Assembly (NCBI RefSeq): GCF_023740735.1
Contig: NZ_JAMRXH010000014.1
Coordinates: 1 to 64,000, forward strand
DNA length: 64,000 bases
Origin: Nocardia sp. CDC159
GTDB taxonomy: Bacteria > Actinomycetota > Actinomycetes > Mycobacteriales > Mycobacteriaceae
Direction: 5' to 3'
Positions 32,129-39,808 of the stretch are shown one piece after another. The position numbers were made by a program, and so were the translations under genes. Positions within the stretch are counted from its first letter, which is position 1. Each line of letters starts with the position of its first letter. The notes under the pieces are model-generated. The model was given only the letters and a program-made list of their open reading frames with translations, made no database searches and had not been told where the DNA came from.

Positions 32129-33027
32129 CGATCGGCGTCCTCGCCGGCCAGGGCCTCACGCACCCCTGCGAACAGGTCGTTCTCCGGGATCGCGGTACGG
32201 ACCCGGGTGCGCGCCAGCTCGAATTCCTCGGTGGGCCACAGCCGCTGCTGCATCTCCAGCGGAATGGCGAAGAACGCGCCGTTCGGATCGATCTGGGTGG
32301 CGTGCGCGCGCAGGGCGTCGTCGCGCTGCGGGAAGTACTTCGCGCATTCGACCTGGGTGGTCACCCGGCTCATGACGTCACCGCGTTCGGCGGCGGCGCT
32401 GCGGATGCGATCGAGCCAGTCCTGCATGGGAAACGGCTCGCCGATGCGCTCGAACTCGTCGGCGAAGATCTCCAGGCGCTGCAGGCTGAAGCCGTGGTTG
32501 TAGTACAGCTTCAGCGGCGTCCAGGGCTCGCCCGCGTCCGGGAACTTCTCCGGATCGCCCGCGGCCTCGAACGCGGCCACCGAAACCTGGTGGCACATGA
32601 TGTGATCCGGGTGCGGATAGCCGCCGTTCTCGTCGTAGGTGGTCATCACGTGCGGCTTGAATTCGCGCACGACCCGCACCAGCGCCTCGGTGGCCTCCTC
32701 GAGCGGCACCAGCGCGAAGCTGCCCTCGGGCAGCGGCGGCAGCGGATCGCCCTCGGGCAGGCCGGAATCCACGAAGCCCAGCCAGGTCTGGCGCACACCC
32801 AGCGCCTTGGCGGCCTCGGCCATCTCCTCGCGGCGCACCTCGTCGATGCGGTCGAGAATGCCGGGCACGTCCATGGCCGGGTTCAGGATCGAGCCGCGCT
32901 CGCCGCCGGTCAGGGTGACGACCAGCACGTCGTGGCCCTCCGCGGCGTATTTCGCGGTTGTAGCGGCGCCCTTGCTGGATTCGTCGTCCGGGTGGGCATG
33001 CACCGCCATGAGGCGAAGTCCACTCAC
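32125..33027 (-). CDS. mca: Mycothiol S-conjugate amidase
   Basis: A 300-aa zinc amidase that cleaves mycothiol-toxin conjugates to a mercapturic acid and glucosaminyl inositol, a detoxification step in mycothiol-producing actinobacteria. The PIG-L/LmbE signature AHPDDE (residues 11-16) and HPDHI supply zinc ligands; TLTGGERGSILNPAM and SRVTTQVECAKYFPQRDDAL match M. tuberculosis Mca (Rv1082) closely. GTG 33027 gives MSGLRLMAVHAHPDD. Divergent from the DUF4307 gene across 180 bp. Confidence 0.96.
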   Translation of the reverse strand: MSGLRLMAVHAHPDDESSKGAATTAKYAAEGHDVLVVTLTGGERGSILNPAMDVPGILDRIDEVRREEMAEAAKALGVRQTWLGFVDSGLPEGDPLPPLPEGSFALVPLEEATEALVRVVREFKPHVMTTYDENGGYPHPDHIMCHQVSVAAFEAAGDPEKFPDAGEPWTPLKLYYNHGFSLQRLEIFADEFERIGEPFPMQDWLDRIRSAAAERGDVMSRVTTQVECAKYFPQRDDALRAHATQIDPNGAFFAIPLEMQQRLWPTEEFELARTRVRTAIPENDLFAGVREALAGEDADR

Positions 33028-33207
33028 GCCTGATTCACCTCGTCGCTCACCGTCTTCACCTCATCGCTTTCCGCCGCGGGTGTCGAGTCCGTGCGGCGCG
33101 CCGCCGAACCGGGCCCTACGGGCCCGTCGGGTCGCGCCGATCTGCACTCCCTATAGTTCCATTCGACCTTCGTTTGTTCCGACCTACCCCCCGGGAGCGA
33201 CCTGATC

Positions 33208-33630
33208 ATGAGCGACGCCGCCGCCCGGGTGGCCGATCGATACGGCACCGGACCCCACCGCGACCGCCGCTGGATAGCGATCGCGCTCGGTGCGGTGGTG
33301 GTCCTGCTCGGCCTCGGCGTGGCCTATCTGGGCTATCGCCAGTTCGGCCCGCAGGACATCGAGCCCGATCAGCTCGGGTACGCGATCGTGGACGATTCGA
33401 CGCTCGACATCCGCTTCAAGGTCACCCGGAAACATCCAGACCAACCGGTCGTCTGCTTTGTCCGGGCCATGGACTCCGACACCGCCGAGGTCGGCCGCCG
33501 CGAGGTGCTGATCCCGCCCTCGCCCAGCGGCACGGTCGAACTCACCGTCCGCATCCGCACCACCGCCCGCCCGGCGAACGGCAACATCTACGGCTGCAGC
33601 GGCAAGGTCCCGCCCTATCTGAAGGGCTGA
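33208..33630 (+). CDS. DUF4307 membrane protein (Rv1081c-like)
   Basis: A 140-aa protein with one N-terminal membrane helix (WIAIALGAVVVLLGLGVAYL, about residues 22-41) and an extracellular beta-rich domain (YAIVDDSTLDIRFKVTR, VVCFVRAMDSDTAEVGRREV, VELTVRIRTTARPANGNIYG) with two cysteines. The order mca - DUF4307 - greA is as in M. tuberculosis. It is followed by a strong terminator. Role unknown. Confidence 0.85.
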   Translation: MSDAAARVADRYGTGPHRDRRWIAIALGAVVVLLGLGVAYLGYRQFGPQDIEPDQLGYAIVDDSTLDIRFKVTRKHPDQPVVCFVRAMDSDTAEVGRREVLIPPSPSGTVELTVRIRTTARPANGNIYGCSGKVPPYLKG

Positions 33631-33648
33631 CTCCGCCCACCCTCGTGT

Positions 33649-33688
33649 CCCGGCATTCCCGGCACGCCCTTCGCCGGGAAATGCCGGG
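33649..33688 (+). terminator. Hairpin terminator after DUF4307 gene
   Basis: CCCGGCATTCCCGGC (33649-33663) pairs with GCCGGGAAATGCCGGG (33673-33688) across a 9-nt loop with a one-base bulge. There is no U-tract, as is usual in actinomycetes. Confidence 0.75.
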
Positions 33689-33949
33689 CCAACAGGGCAA
33701 AATGCTTTGCAAAGACCGCTCCGACCTGGGTTTTTGTAAATCGTGCTAAAATGGCCCGATACACGGTTCCGGAGCCTTCGGAGCCGTGTTTGCTGCATTG
33801 GCGGCCAGCGCTGTCGGTTCGGGGTTCGAGGACATCCCCCAGGGATCGCTCTAGCCGTCCACTGCCGTCGTGCGCCTCCGTCGGAGGTGTAGGGCGGCGG
33901 AATCAGGGAATCCCGGCTTGCCGGGAACAACTACTAGGGAGTGATCGAG
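33689..33949 (+). promoter_or_regulatory. greA promoter and leader region
   Basis: A 261-bp stretch without a gene. A TAAAAT (33747-33752) in a local AT-rich patch is the best -10 candidate; no good -35 is visible. Downstream, ACACGG...CCGTGT with an inner CCG/CGG stem (about 33762-33790) could fold in the leader, and CCCGGCTTGCCGGG (33912-33925) is a second small hairpin shortly before the start. Confidence 0.4.
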
Positions 33950-34444
33950 ATGACTGAGACGAACGTGACCTGGCTCACACCGGAGTCGCATGCAAGGCTC
34001 AAGGGCGAACTCGACGCGCTCATTGCCAACCGTCCGGTCATCGCGGCCGAGATCAACGAACGCCGCGAGGAAGGCGACCTCAAGGAGAACGGCGGTTACC
34101 ACGCCGCGCGCGAGGAGCAGGGCCAGCAGGAGGCTCGCATCCGGCAGCTCCAGGAGTTGCTGAACAACGCGAAGGTGGGTGTCGCGCCGTCGGTTTCCGG
34201 TGTCGCGCTGCCGGGTTCGGTCGTCAAGGTCTACTACGACGGTGACGAGACCGACACCGAGACGTTCCTCATCGGCACCCGCGAAGAGGGCCTGGGCAGC
34301 TCCGATCTGGAGACCTACTCGCCCAATTCGCCGCTCGGTGGCGCGCTGATCGACGCCAAGGTGGGCGAGACCCGCGAGTACACGCTGCCCAACGGCAACA
34401 CCATGAAGGTGACGCTGGTCAGCGCGGAGCCCTACCACAGCTGA
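33950..34444 (+). CDS. greA: Transcription elongation factor GreA
   Basis: A 164-aa protein that binds the RNA polymerase secondary channel and promotes cleavage of backtracked transcripts. The N-terminal coiled coil contains the acidic tip with EINERREEGDLKENGGYHAA (conserved Asp/Glu) and the C-terminal FKBP-like domain YSPNSPLGGALIDAKVGE. Nearly identical to M. tuberculosis GreA (Rv1080c). The ATG at 33950 gives MTETNVTWLTPESH; a GTG at 33941 is in frame but overlaps the AGGGAG ribosome site. Confidence 0.97.
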   Translation: MTETNVTWLTPESHARLKGELDALIANRPVIAAEINERREEGDLKENGGYHAAREEQGQQEARIRQLQELLNNAKVGVAPSVSGVALPGSVVKVYYDGDETDTETFLIGTREEGLGSSDLETYSPNSPLGGALIDAKVGETREYTLPNGNTMKVTLVSAEPYHS

Positions 34445-34457
34445 TCCCGGGATTCGG

Positions 34458-34497
34458 CGGGTCCGGCAACGGAATTGCAGCACCGTTGCCGGACCCG
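34458..34497. terminator. Bidirectional terminator between greA and metB
   Basis: CGGGTCCGGCAACGG (34458-34472) and CCGTTGCCGGACCCG (34483-34497) are perfect 15-bp arms with a 10-nt loop, between convergent genes. Confidence 0.88.
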
Positions 34498-34506
34498 TCC
34501 CCTTAT

Positions 34507-35655
34507 TCAGCCCAGCGCCTGCTCCACGTCGGCGAGCAGATCGCTGATGTCCTCGATGCCGACCGACAGTCGCACCAGATCGGCGGGCACCTCCAGTTCG
34601 GAACCGGCGGTCGACGCATGCGTCATGGCCCCGGGATGCTCGATCAGCGACTCCACACCGCCCAGTGATTCGGCGAGGATGAAGATCTTCGTGCGCGCGC
34701 AGAAGTCGTGCGCGGCCTGGTGCCCGCCGCGCAGGCGCACCGAGATCATGCCGCCGAAGCGGCGCATCTGCTTCTGCGCCACCGGATAGCCCGGATGCTC
34801 GGGCATGCCCGGGTAGATCACTTGCGCGATGGCCGGATGCTCGGCCAGGAAGGCGGCAATGGTCTCGGCGTTGTCGCAGTGCCGATCCATCCGCACCGCA
34901 AGGGTTTTCACCCCGCGCATGGTGAGGAAGGCGTCGGTGGGGCCGGGCACCGCGCCCGCGCCGTTCTGCAGGAAGGCGAAGGCCGCGTCCAGTTCCGGAT
35001 CGTCGGTGATCAGCGCACCGCCGACCACGTCGGAGTGGCCGCCGATGTACTTGGTGGTCGAATGCAGCACGATATCCGCGCCCAGCAGCAGCGGCTGCTG
35101 CAGGTAGGGCGAGGCGAAGGTGTTGTCCACCACCAGCTTTGCCCCACCGCCGTGGGCGATATCGGCCAGCGTGGCGATATCGCCGATATTGAGCAGCGGG
35201 TTGGTCGGCGTCTCCAGCCAGACCAGCTTGGTGTTGGGCCGCAACGCCGCGCGCACCCGGTCCGGATCCGACACCGGAGCCACCGAATACTCGATGCCCC
35301 ACTGGGTGAACACCTTGTCGATGAGCCGGAAGGTGCCACCGTAGGCGTCGTTGGGAATCACCAGATGATCGCCGGGCCGCAGCGTCGATCGCAGCAGACA
35401 GTCGGTGGCCGCCATCCCCGAGGCGAAGGCCCGTCCGTGCCGCCCCGATTCGAGCGCGGCCAGATTGGCCTCCAGCGCCGTGCGGGTCGGATTGCCGGTG
35501 CGCGCGTATTCGTAGCCGCCGCGCAGCCCGCCCACCCCGTCCTGGGCGAAGGTCGAACTCGCATAGATCGGCACGTTGACCGCCCCGGTCTGCGGATCGG
35601 GATCGAATCCGGCGTGCACGGCCCGTGTGGAGAACCCCAACTGATCGTCCGTCAT
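34507..35655 (-). CDS. metB: Cystathionine gamma-synthase
   Basis: A 382-aa PLP enzyme of the Cys/Met metabolism family, joining O-succinyl- or O-acetyl-homoserine with cysteine to cystathionine. YEYARTGNPTR, ASGMAATDCLLR, VVDNTFASPYLQQPL and the PLP lysine in HSTTKYIGGHSDV are present. It matches M. tuberculosis MetB (Rv1079), next to greA and near cbs as here, and mycobacterial MetB can also act as a gamma-lyase. The ATG at 35655 opens MTDDQLGFSTRAVHAG; the longer frame is upstream DNA. Confidence 0.94.
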   Translation of the reverse strand: MTDDQLGFSTRAVHAGFDPDPQTGAVNVPIYASSTFAQDGVGGLRGGYEYARTGNPTRTALEANLAALESGRHGRAFASGMAATDCLLRSTLRPGDHLVIPNDAYGGTFRLIDKVFTQWGIEYSVAPVSDPDRVRAALRPNTKLVWLETPTNPLLNIGDIATLADIAHGGGAKLVVDNTFASPYLQQPLLLGADIVLHSTTKYIGGHSDVVGGALITDDPELDAAFAFLQNGAGAVPGPTDAFLTMRGVKTLAVRMDRHCDNAETIAAFLAEHPAIAQVIYPGMPEHPGYPVAQKQMRRFGGMISVRLRGGHQAAHDFCARTKIFILAESLGGVESLIEHPGAMTHASTAGSELEVPADLVRLSVGIEDISDLLADVEQALG

Positions 35656-35761
35656 GGCTGCCAGCCTAAGGCCGCTCCCTTCGGAATTCTTCCGGTGTCC
35701 CTCCCGAGTCGGCTCGCGGATGTCCTGTCGCGTCGGTCGGGCGACCGATAATGTGGCGTGT

Positions 35762-36925
35762 ATGACCACTGTGGACGAACTTTTCGCCATCGATTCCCTG
35801 CTCAGCGATACCGAGATACAGATCCGGGACACGGTTCGGCTGTTCGGGGAGCAGCGGCTGCGGCCGCATGTGGCGGAGTGGTTCGAGCAGGGGACGTTCC
35901 CGGCCCGGGAGCTGGCGCCGGAGCTGGGCAAGCTCGGTCTGCTGGGTATGCATCTCGAGGGGTACGGATGCGCGGGGACCTCCGCGACCGAGTACGGGCT
36001 GGCCTGCCTGGAACTCGAGGCCGTGGATTCCGGTGTGCGCAGCATGGTTTCGGTGCAGGGCTCGCTGGCGATGACCGCGATTCACAAGTACGGCTCGGAG
36101 GAGCAGAAGCAGCGCTGGCTGCCCGAGTTGGCGGCCGGCAACGCACTGGGCTGTTTCGGCCTCACCGAACCCGATTTCGGCTCCAACCCCGGCGGGATGC
36201 GCACCCGCGCCAAGCGCGACGGCAGCGACTGGGTGCTCGACGGGGCGAAGATGTGGATCACCAACGGCTCGGTCGCCGATGTGGCGGTGGTGTGGGCCCG
36301 CACCGACGAGGGCATCCGCGGCTTCCTGGTCCCGGCCGGAACCCCCGGCTTCACCGCCCGGGAGATGCATCACAAGCTCTCGCTGCGCGCGTCGATCACC
36401 GCGGAGCTGGACCTGGACGGGGTGCGGCTGCCCGCCGACGCGCTGCTGCCGGAGGCCACGGGCCTGGCCGCGCCGCTGGGTTGTCTGTCGGAGGCCCGCT
36501 TCGGCATCGTGTTCGGCGCGCTGGGCGCGGCGCGGGACTGCCTGACCACGGCCATCGACTACGCGCGCACCCGCGAGGTGTTCGACAAGCCGCTGGCGGC
36601 GTATCAGCTGACCCAGGCCAAACTCGCGGATATGGCCGTGGAGCTGGGCAAGGGCATGCTGCTGGCGCTGCATCTGGGACGGCTGAAGGATCGGGGCGGG
36701 CTGCGGCCGGAGCAGGTCAGCGCGGGCAAGCTCAACAGCACCCGCGAGGCCATCGCCATCGCCCGCGAATGCCGTACGATCCTCGGCGCCAACGGCATCA
36801 CGCTGGACTATCCGGTGCTGCGCCATGCCAACAATCTGGAGTCGGTGCTCACCTACGAGGGCACGGCCGAGGTGCATCAGCTGGTGCTGGGCGAGGCGCT
36901 CACCGGGTCCAAGGCCTTCCGCTGA
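35762..36925 (+). CDS. Acyl-CoA dehydrogenase, glutaryl-CoA dehydrogenase type
   Basis: A 387-aa flavoenzyme. FGLTEPDFGSNPGGMRTRAK and KMWITNGSVADVAVVWAR form the FAD region, and the catalytic base is the Glu of TYEGTAEVHQLVLG near the C-terminus. LEAVDSGVRSMVSVQGSLAM is characteristic of glutaryl-CoA dehydrogenases, which convert glutaryl-CoA to crotonyl-CoA in lysine/tryptophan breakdown; the assignment to that subfamily is likely but not proven. ATG 35762, 106 bp from the divergent metB start. An 18-nt palindrome straddles its stop codon. Confidence 0.88.
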   Translation: MTTVDELFAIDSLLSDTEIQIRDTVRLFGEQRLRPHVAEWFEQGTFPARELAPELGKLGLLGMHLEGYGCAGTSATEYGLACLELEAVDSGVRSMVSVQGSLAMTAIHKYGSEEQKQRWLPELAAGNALGCFGLTEPDFGSNPGGMRTRAKRDGSDWVLDGAKMWITNGSVADVAVVWARTDEGIRGFLVPAGTPGFTAREMHHKLSLRASITAELDLDGVRLPADALLPEATGLAAPLGCLSEARFGIVFGALGAARDCLTTAIDYARTREVFDKPLAAYQLTQAKLADMAVELGKGMLLALHLGRLKDRGGLRPEQVSAGKLNSTREAIAIARECRTILGANGITLDYPVLRHANNLESVLTYEGTAEVHQLVLGEALTGSKAFR

Positions 36926-36940
36926 CCTTGGGCAAGGTCA
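36923..36940. repeat. Palindrome spanning the dehydrogenase stop codon
   Basis: TGACCTTG GG CAAGGTCA, perfect 8-bp arms; the TGA is the stop codon of the dehydrogenase. Could be a weak terminator or an operator for the leaderless gene 38 nt downstream. Confidence 0.6.
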
Positions 36941-36966
36941 CAGTGCTGCCGATGCTGCCGAATTGC

Positions 36967-36972
36967 TAGTAT
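36967..36972 (+). promoter_or_regulatory. -10 box of a leaderless gene
   Basis: TAGTAT, followed by six nt (CACCTG) and then the GTG start at 36979, the spacing expected when transcription starts at the start codon. No ribosome binding site is visible, and the -35 is poor. Confidence 0.5.
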
Positions 36973-36978
36973 CACCTG

Positions 36979-37326
36979 GTGTTTTTGCTCGGCTCCGCGT
37001 TGCTCGAAGTGTCGGCGCGCAAGACCCTGACTCGCCTGCACAAGACGCACGGAGTTCCGGCGCAGGCCGCCGCCCGGGAGATTCCGGCGGTGTCGGCGGC
37101 CCTGGATCAACATGCGGCGGCCGTGCGCGACATTCTCGAACTGGGTGTGGAGAATTCGGCCGCGGTCCCGGTCAGCGTATTGCTCGCCGGATATGCCCGC
37201 GGTCTGCTCGAACATTCCGGACGGGCGGCGCTGCGCACACCCCAGGGATCCGGCGAATGGTGCGATGCCGATTGGTTGCAGTTGCGGCTGGCCGGGGTCT
37301 GCCTGCTGGCCGGAATCCAGGCCTGA
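36979..37326 (+). CDS. Small conserved protein, DUF6401-like
   Basis: A 115-aa helical protein. ALLEVSARKTLTRLHKTHG, LDQHAAAVRDILE, VPVSVLLAGYARGLLEHSG and WCDADWLQLRLAGVCLLAGI recall the actinobacterial DUF6401 family, by memory of pattern only. No signal peptide and no membrane helix. GTG 36979 appears leaderless. A terminator follows at 37338. Role unknown. Confidence 0.65.
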   Translation: MFLLGSALLEVSARKTLTRLHKTHGVPAQAAAREIPAVSAALDQHAAAVRDILELGVENSAAVPVSVLLAGYARGLLEHSGRAALRTPQGSGEWCDADWLQLRLAGVCLLAGIQA

Positions 37327-37337
37327 ACGTGAGAAAG

Positions 37338-37371
37338 CCTGAGCGGCCGCGTGATTCGCGGCCGCTTTAGG
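37338..37371. terminator. Bidirectional terminator
   Basis: AGCGGCCGCG (37342-37351) pairs with CGCGGCCGCT (37357-37366), 5-nt loop; GCCT at 37338-37341 and AGGC at 37368-37371 extend the stem. A short TTT follows. Lies between convergent genes. Confidence 0.85.
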
Positions 37372-37396
37372 CGAATTCGGTAGATCCCTTCGGATT

Positions 37397-38620
37397 TCAG
37401 CGCCGGTGCTGCTGATTACCCTGCCCGCGTTGATCGCCGTAGCCCTCGTCCCCGCGATTCGGGCCGTTGTATCCGGCGTTTCCGCGATTCGGGCCGTTGT
37501 AGTCGCCGGACCCGGGGCCGTTGTATCCCGAATCGCCCCGATTGGGACCCTGGTAGCCGGAATCTCCGCGGTTGGGACCGTTGTATCCCGAGTCCCCGCG
37601 CTGAGGACCGTCGTAACCCGAATCGCCGCGGTTCATCCCGCCGTGCGGCATACCCTGTTGCATACCGGACTGGGGGCCGTAGCCGAACTGACCGCTCACC
37701 GGCCCGTAGCTCATGCCGGCGCCCATCTGCTGGCCGCCCATCTGCTGGCCGCCGCCCATCCGGCCCATCTGCTCGGAACCGTAACCGGCATTGGCCATTT
37801 CCGGCGTCCACCGCTCCTCGCGGCCTTCATCGGGGGCCCACTGCCCACGGCCCTCGCCGCGGGCCCACTGCTCGCGGACCAGCTGCCGCTGCCGCGCGGC
37901 GTCCTCGCGGCCGCGCTGATAGGCCTCGGCGTGGCCGCGCAACTGCGGCATCTCGCCCTCGACGGTTTCCAGCCAGCCCTCCCAGCGCTGTTGCATGGGC
38001 CGGACCAGGCCGCCGCCCACGCCGACCACCAGCACGCCGCCGATGGTCGCCAGCACGGTGATCAGGATGGGCACGGTGACCGAGGTGGCCACGCCGATCT
38101 GATTGAGCGCGGCGATGATGCCCACACCCCAGATGAACACCGCGGCGATCCGGCCCAGCATGCGGCCGTAGGACAGGCCGCTGAGCATATTCGCGACCAG
38201 ATCCATGACCGCCCGCGCGATCGCGCCCGCGATGCACACGATGACGATCGCGATCGCGGCCCGCGGCAGCCAGGCGACGATGCCGTTGAGCATGTCGCTG
38301 ACCGGATTCGGCCCGAAGGCCCCGAAGCCGATCTGCAGCGCGATCAGGATGATCGCGTAGTAGACCAGTTTCACCAGGATGTCGGTGGCGTCGTATCGAC
38401 TCCGCGACAGCATGTCCTGGATGCCGCCGCGCTCGACCAGGCGGTCGAATCCGATTCGGCGCAGAATCCGGTCGGCGATTTTCGCCACCAGCTTCGCGAT
38501 GATCCAGCCGACGAGCAGGATCACCAGGAATCCGACGAACTTGGGCACCCAGGTGGCGACCGAACTCCACGCGTTCGAGACGCCCTGCTGCCATTCGATA
38601 GCCAAACTGGAGGTGTGCAC
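37397..38620 (-). CDS. Membrane protein of CmpX/MscS-like type with repeat tail
   Basis: A 407-aa protein. Residues 1-215 hold about five membrane helices (VPKFVGFLVILLVGWIIAKL, LVKLVYYAIILIALQIGFGA, VTVPILITVLATIGGVLVVG), with a conserved IADRILRRIGFDRL linker, as in TM-helix-repeat proteins related to small mechanosensitive channels. The pore-lining and beta domains of a full MscS are not evident. Residues 215-407 are cytosolic and low complexity: an Arg/Glu-rich stretch, a Gly/Met/Gln stretch and about eight copies of a NRGDSGYNGP repeat. GTG 38620. Ion conduction is not shown. Confidence 0.8.
   Translation of the reverse strand: MHTSSLAIEWQQGVSNAWSSVATWVPKFVGFLVILLVGWIIAKLVAKIADRILRRIGFDRLVERGGIQDMLSRSRYDATDILVKLVYYAIILIALQIGFGAFGPNPVSDMLNGIVAWLPRAAIAIVIVCIAGAIARAVMDLVANMLSGLSYGRMLGRIAAVFIWGVGIIAALNQIGVATSVTVPILITVLATIGGVLVVGVGGGLVRPMQQRWEGWLETVEGEMPQLRGHAEAYQRGREDAARQRQLVREQWARGEGRGQWAPDEGREERWTPEMANAGYGSEQMGRMGGGQQMGGQQMGAGMSYGPVSGQFGYGPQSGMQQGMPHGGMNRGDSGYDGPQRGDSGYNGPNRGDSGYQGPNRGDSGYNGPGSGDYNGPNRGNAGYNGPNRGDEGYGDQRGQGNQQHRR
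37432..37640. repeat. Degenerate tandem repeats encoding NRGDSGYNGP
   Basis: About eight units of 24-30 bp, on the minus strand reading GGTTACGACGGTCC / GGATACAACGGCCC types, encode the C-terminal repeats of the membrane protein. Unit boundaries vary, so the array has been gaining and losing copies. Confidence 0.8.
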
Positions 38621-38747
38621 CGGCCCATCCCTTCGCCATCTGCCATCCGGACGGTTTGCCAGAACTGCTTCAAGGGCGGTTATACCCCGAGTTGATCACC
38701 CGAATCACTAGTTAGCGGCGATATTGCTGCAAGATTGTTAGACAGCG

Positions 38748-39323
38748 TCAGTAAGCGGAACTGACATTGTCCATCGACCCGTAGCGCGACGCCGCGTAAT
38801 TGCAGGCGGCCACGATATTCGCGACCGGATCGTAGATGTCCCACGACGTGCCGTCCACATGATAGGCGCGGAACGTCGGATCGATGACCTGCAGCAGGCC
38901 CTTGGACGGGATGCCCGCTGCCGCATTCGAGTCGTAGAGGTTGATCGCCCGCGGATCGCCCGACGATTCGCGCAGCACATTGCGCAGGATGCCGTCGTAG
39001 CTGCCCGGAATTCCGTGCGCGGCCATGATATCGAGGGCCTGGTGAATCCAGCCGTCGAGGTTGTCCGGGTAGCTCGGCGCGGGCGGGGGCGGCGGCGGGA
39101 GCACGGGCAGCGGGGCCGGGGCGGGCATCGGAGCCGGGATGGCGGCGGGGACCGCCTGGGGTGCGGAGGCGGCGATCGTCGACGCCAGCGCGACCGGCTC
39201 CACGGCCTCCGAGCGCTGTCCGGCCGCGCCCGAGATGGCGGCGACGGCGGCCAGGGCCAGGGTGGCGGATCCGGCGGTGCGTGCGACCGCCTTGGCTCTA
39301 CTGCTCTTGGGGGACTTCGACAT
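38748..39323 (-). CDS. Secreted transglycosylase (SLT domain)
   Basis: A 191-aa secreted muralytic protein. A signal peptide (residues about 10-40, AGSATLALAAVAAISGAAG) is followed by an Ala/Pro-rich linker (PAPAPLPVLPPPPPPAPSYP) and an SLT-type domain. The catalytic Glu is in NVLRESSGDPRAINLYDS, and SKGLLQVIDPTFRAYHV is the second hallmark block. It cleaves peptidoglycan glycan strands; mycobacterial relatives act in growth or resuscitation. ATG 39323. The leader upstream is unusually long and may be structured. Confidence 0.9.
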   Translation of the reverse strand: MSKSPKSSRAKAVARTAGSATLALAAVAAISGAAGQRSEAVEPVALASTIAASAPQAVPAAIPAPMPAPAPLPVLPPPPPPAPSYPDNLDGWIHQALDIMAAHGIPGSYDGILRNVLRESSGDPRAINLYDSNAAAGIPSKGLLQVIDPTFRAYHVDGTSWDIYDPVANIVAACNYAASRYGSMDNVSSAY

Positions 39324-39626
39324 TCGACGTGGTTCCTACTCTCTGACGGCCTGACGGCCCGCAGCAGGCAGCGCTGAACCAGGGCGAGCCCGTCGGGGGA
39401 ACTCACCTGAGCGCTGGATGCTGTTGTGCTGGGATCGGGGAGAGACTCGCTCCCCATGGACGCGGCCCGAATCAGGGATGGCCGGGTATTCCGGCGGCGT
39501 CGGCCGCGTTCCGCATTCGCGTTGGGCTACTCCTCGTGCTTTCAGACCTGGGGTCTGTTTCGAACGAGGTCACAGGATGATTGCGGCAGGTTACATTAAA
39601 CCGACCGAAAGGTGAACAAATGGTGC

Positions 39627-39644
39627 TACGCCACCGTAGGTTCG
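39627..39644. promoter_or_regulatory. AACCTACGGTNNCGTA motif, copy 3
   Basis: TACGCCACCGTAGGTTCG, the exact reverse complement of 9975-9992. It lies about 300 bp upstream of the transglycosylase start on the minus strand. Confidence 0.5.
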
Positions 39645-39743
39645 TCGCCCTACACCGCCCGCAAGCCTCTGAACAGCTTGTTTAGCTGAAGCTAACGAGT
39701 GGTACGGATCACGTAAAAACTCGTCGTGTCACGCTGGACGATG

Positions 39744-39766
39744 GCCGTTTGTCCGTTTTCGGACGG
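39744..39766 (-). terminator. Hairpin downstream of AbrB-type permease gene
   Basis: GTCCG TTTT CGGAC core (39751-39764), extended by CCG/CGG pairs, 43-65 nt past the minus-strand stop at 39809. Confidence 0.5.
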
Positions 39767-39808
39767 CTTCAGGTCCCGAACGGTAACGGCCGAAAGTCCC
39801 GATCCGCC

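Larger units (their letters stand above)
39324..39808. other. 485-bp non-coding region: transglycosylase leader and motifs
   Basis: No gene. Read on the minus strand it carries hairpins CAGACC/GGTCTG (about 39542-39558) and GGGGAGC...TCTCCCC (about 39435-39460) in what would be the 5' leader of the transglycosylase. The conserved motif at 39627-39644 lies farther upstream and a terminator-like hairpin at 39744. Actinobacterial genes of this class often have c-di-AMP (ydaO) riboswitches, but I cannot confirm the fold here. Confidence 0.5.

Noticed and set aside
33641..33850. tRNA-like stretch with GGTTCG near 33800-33830
   Set aside because: No cloverleaf can be formed and no acceptor stem matches; treated as greA leader hairpins.
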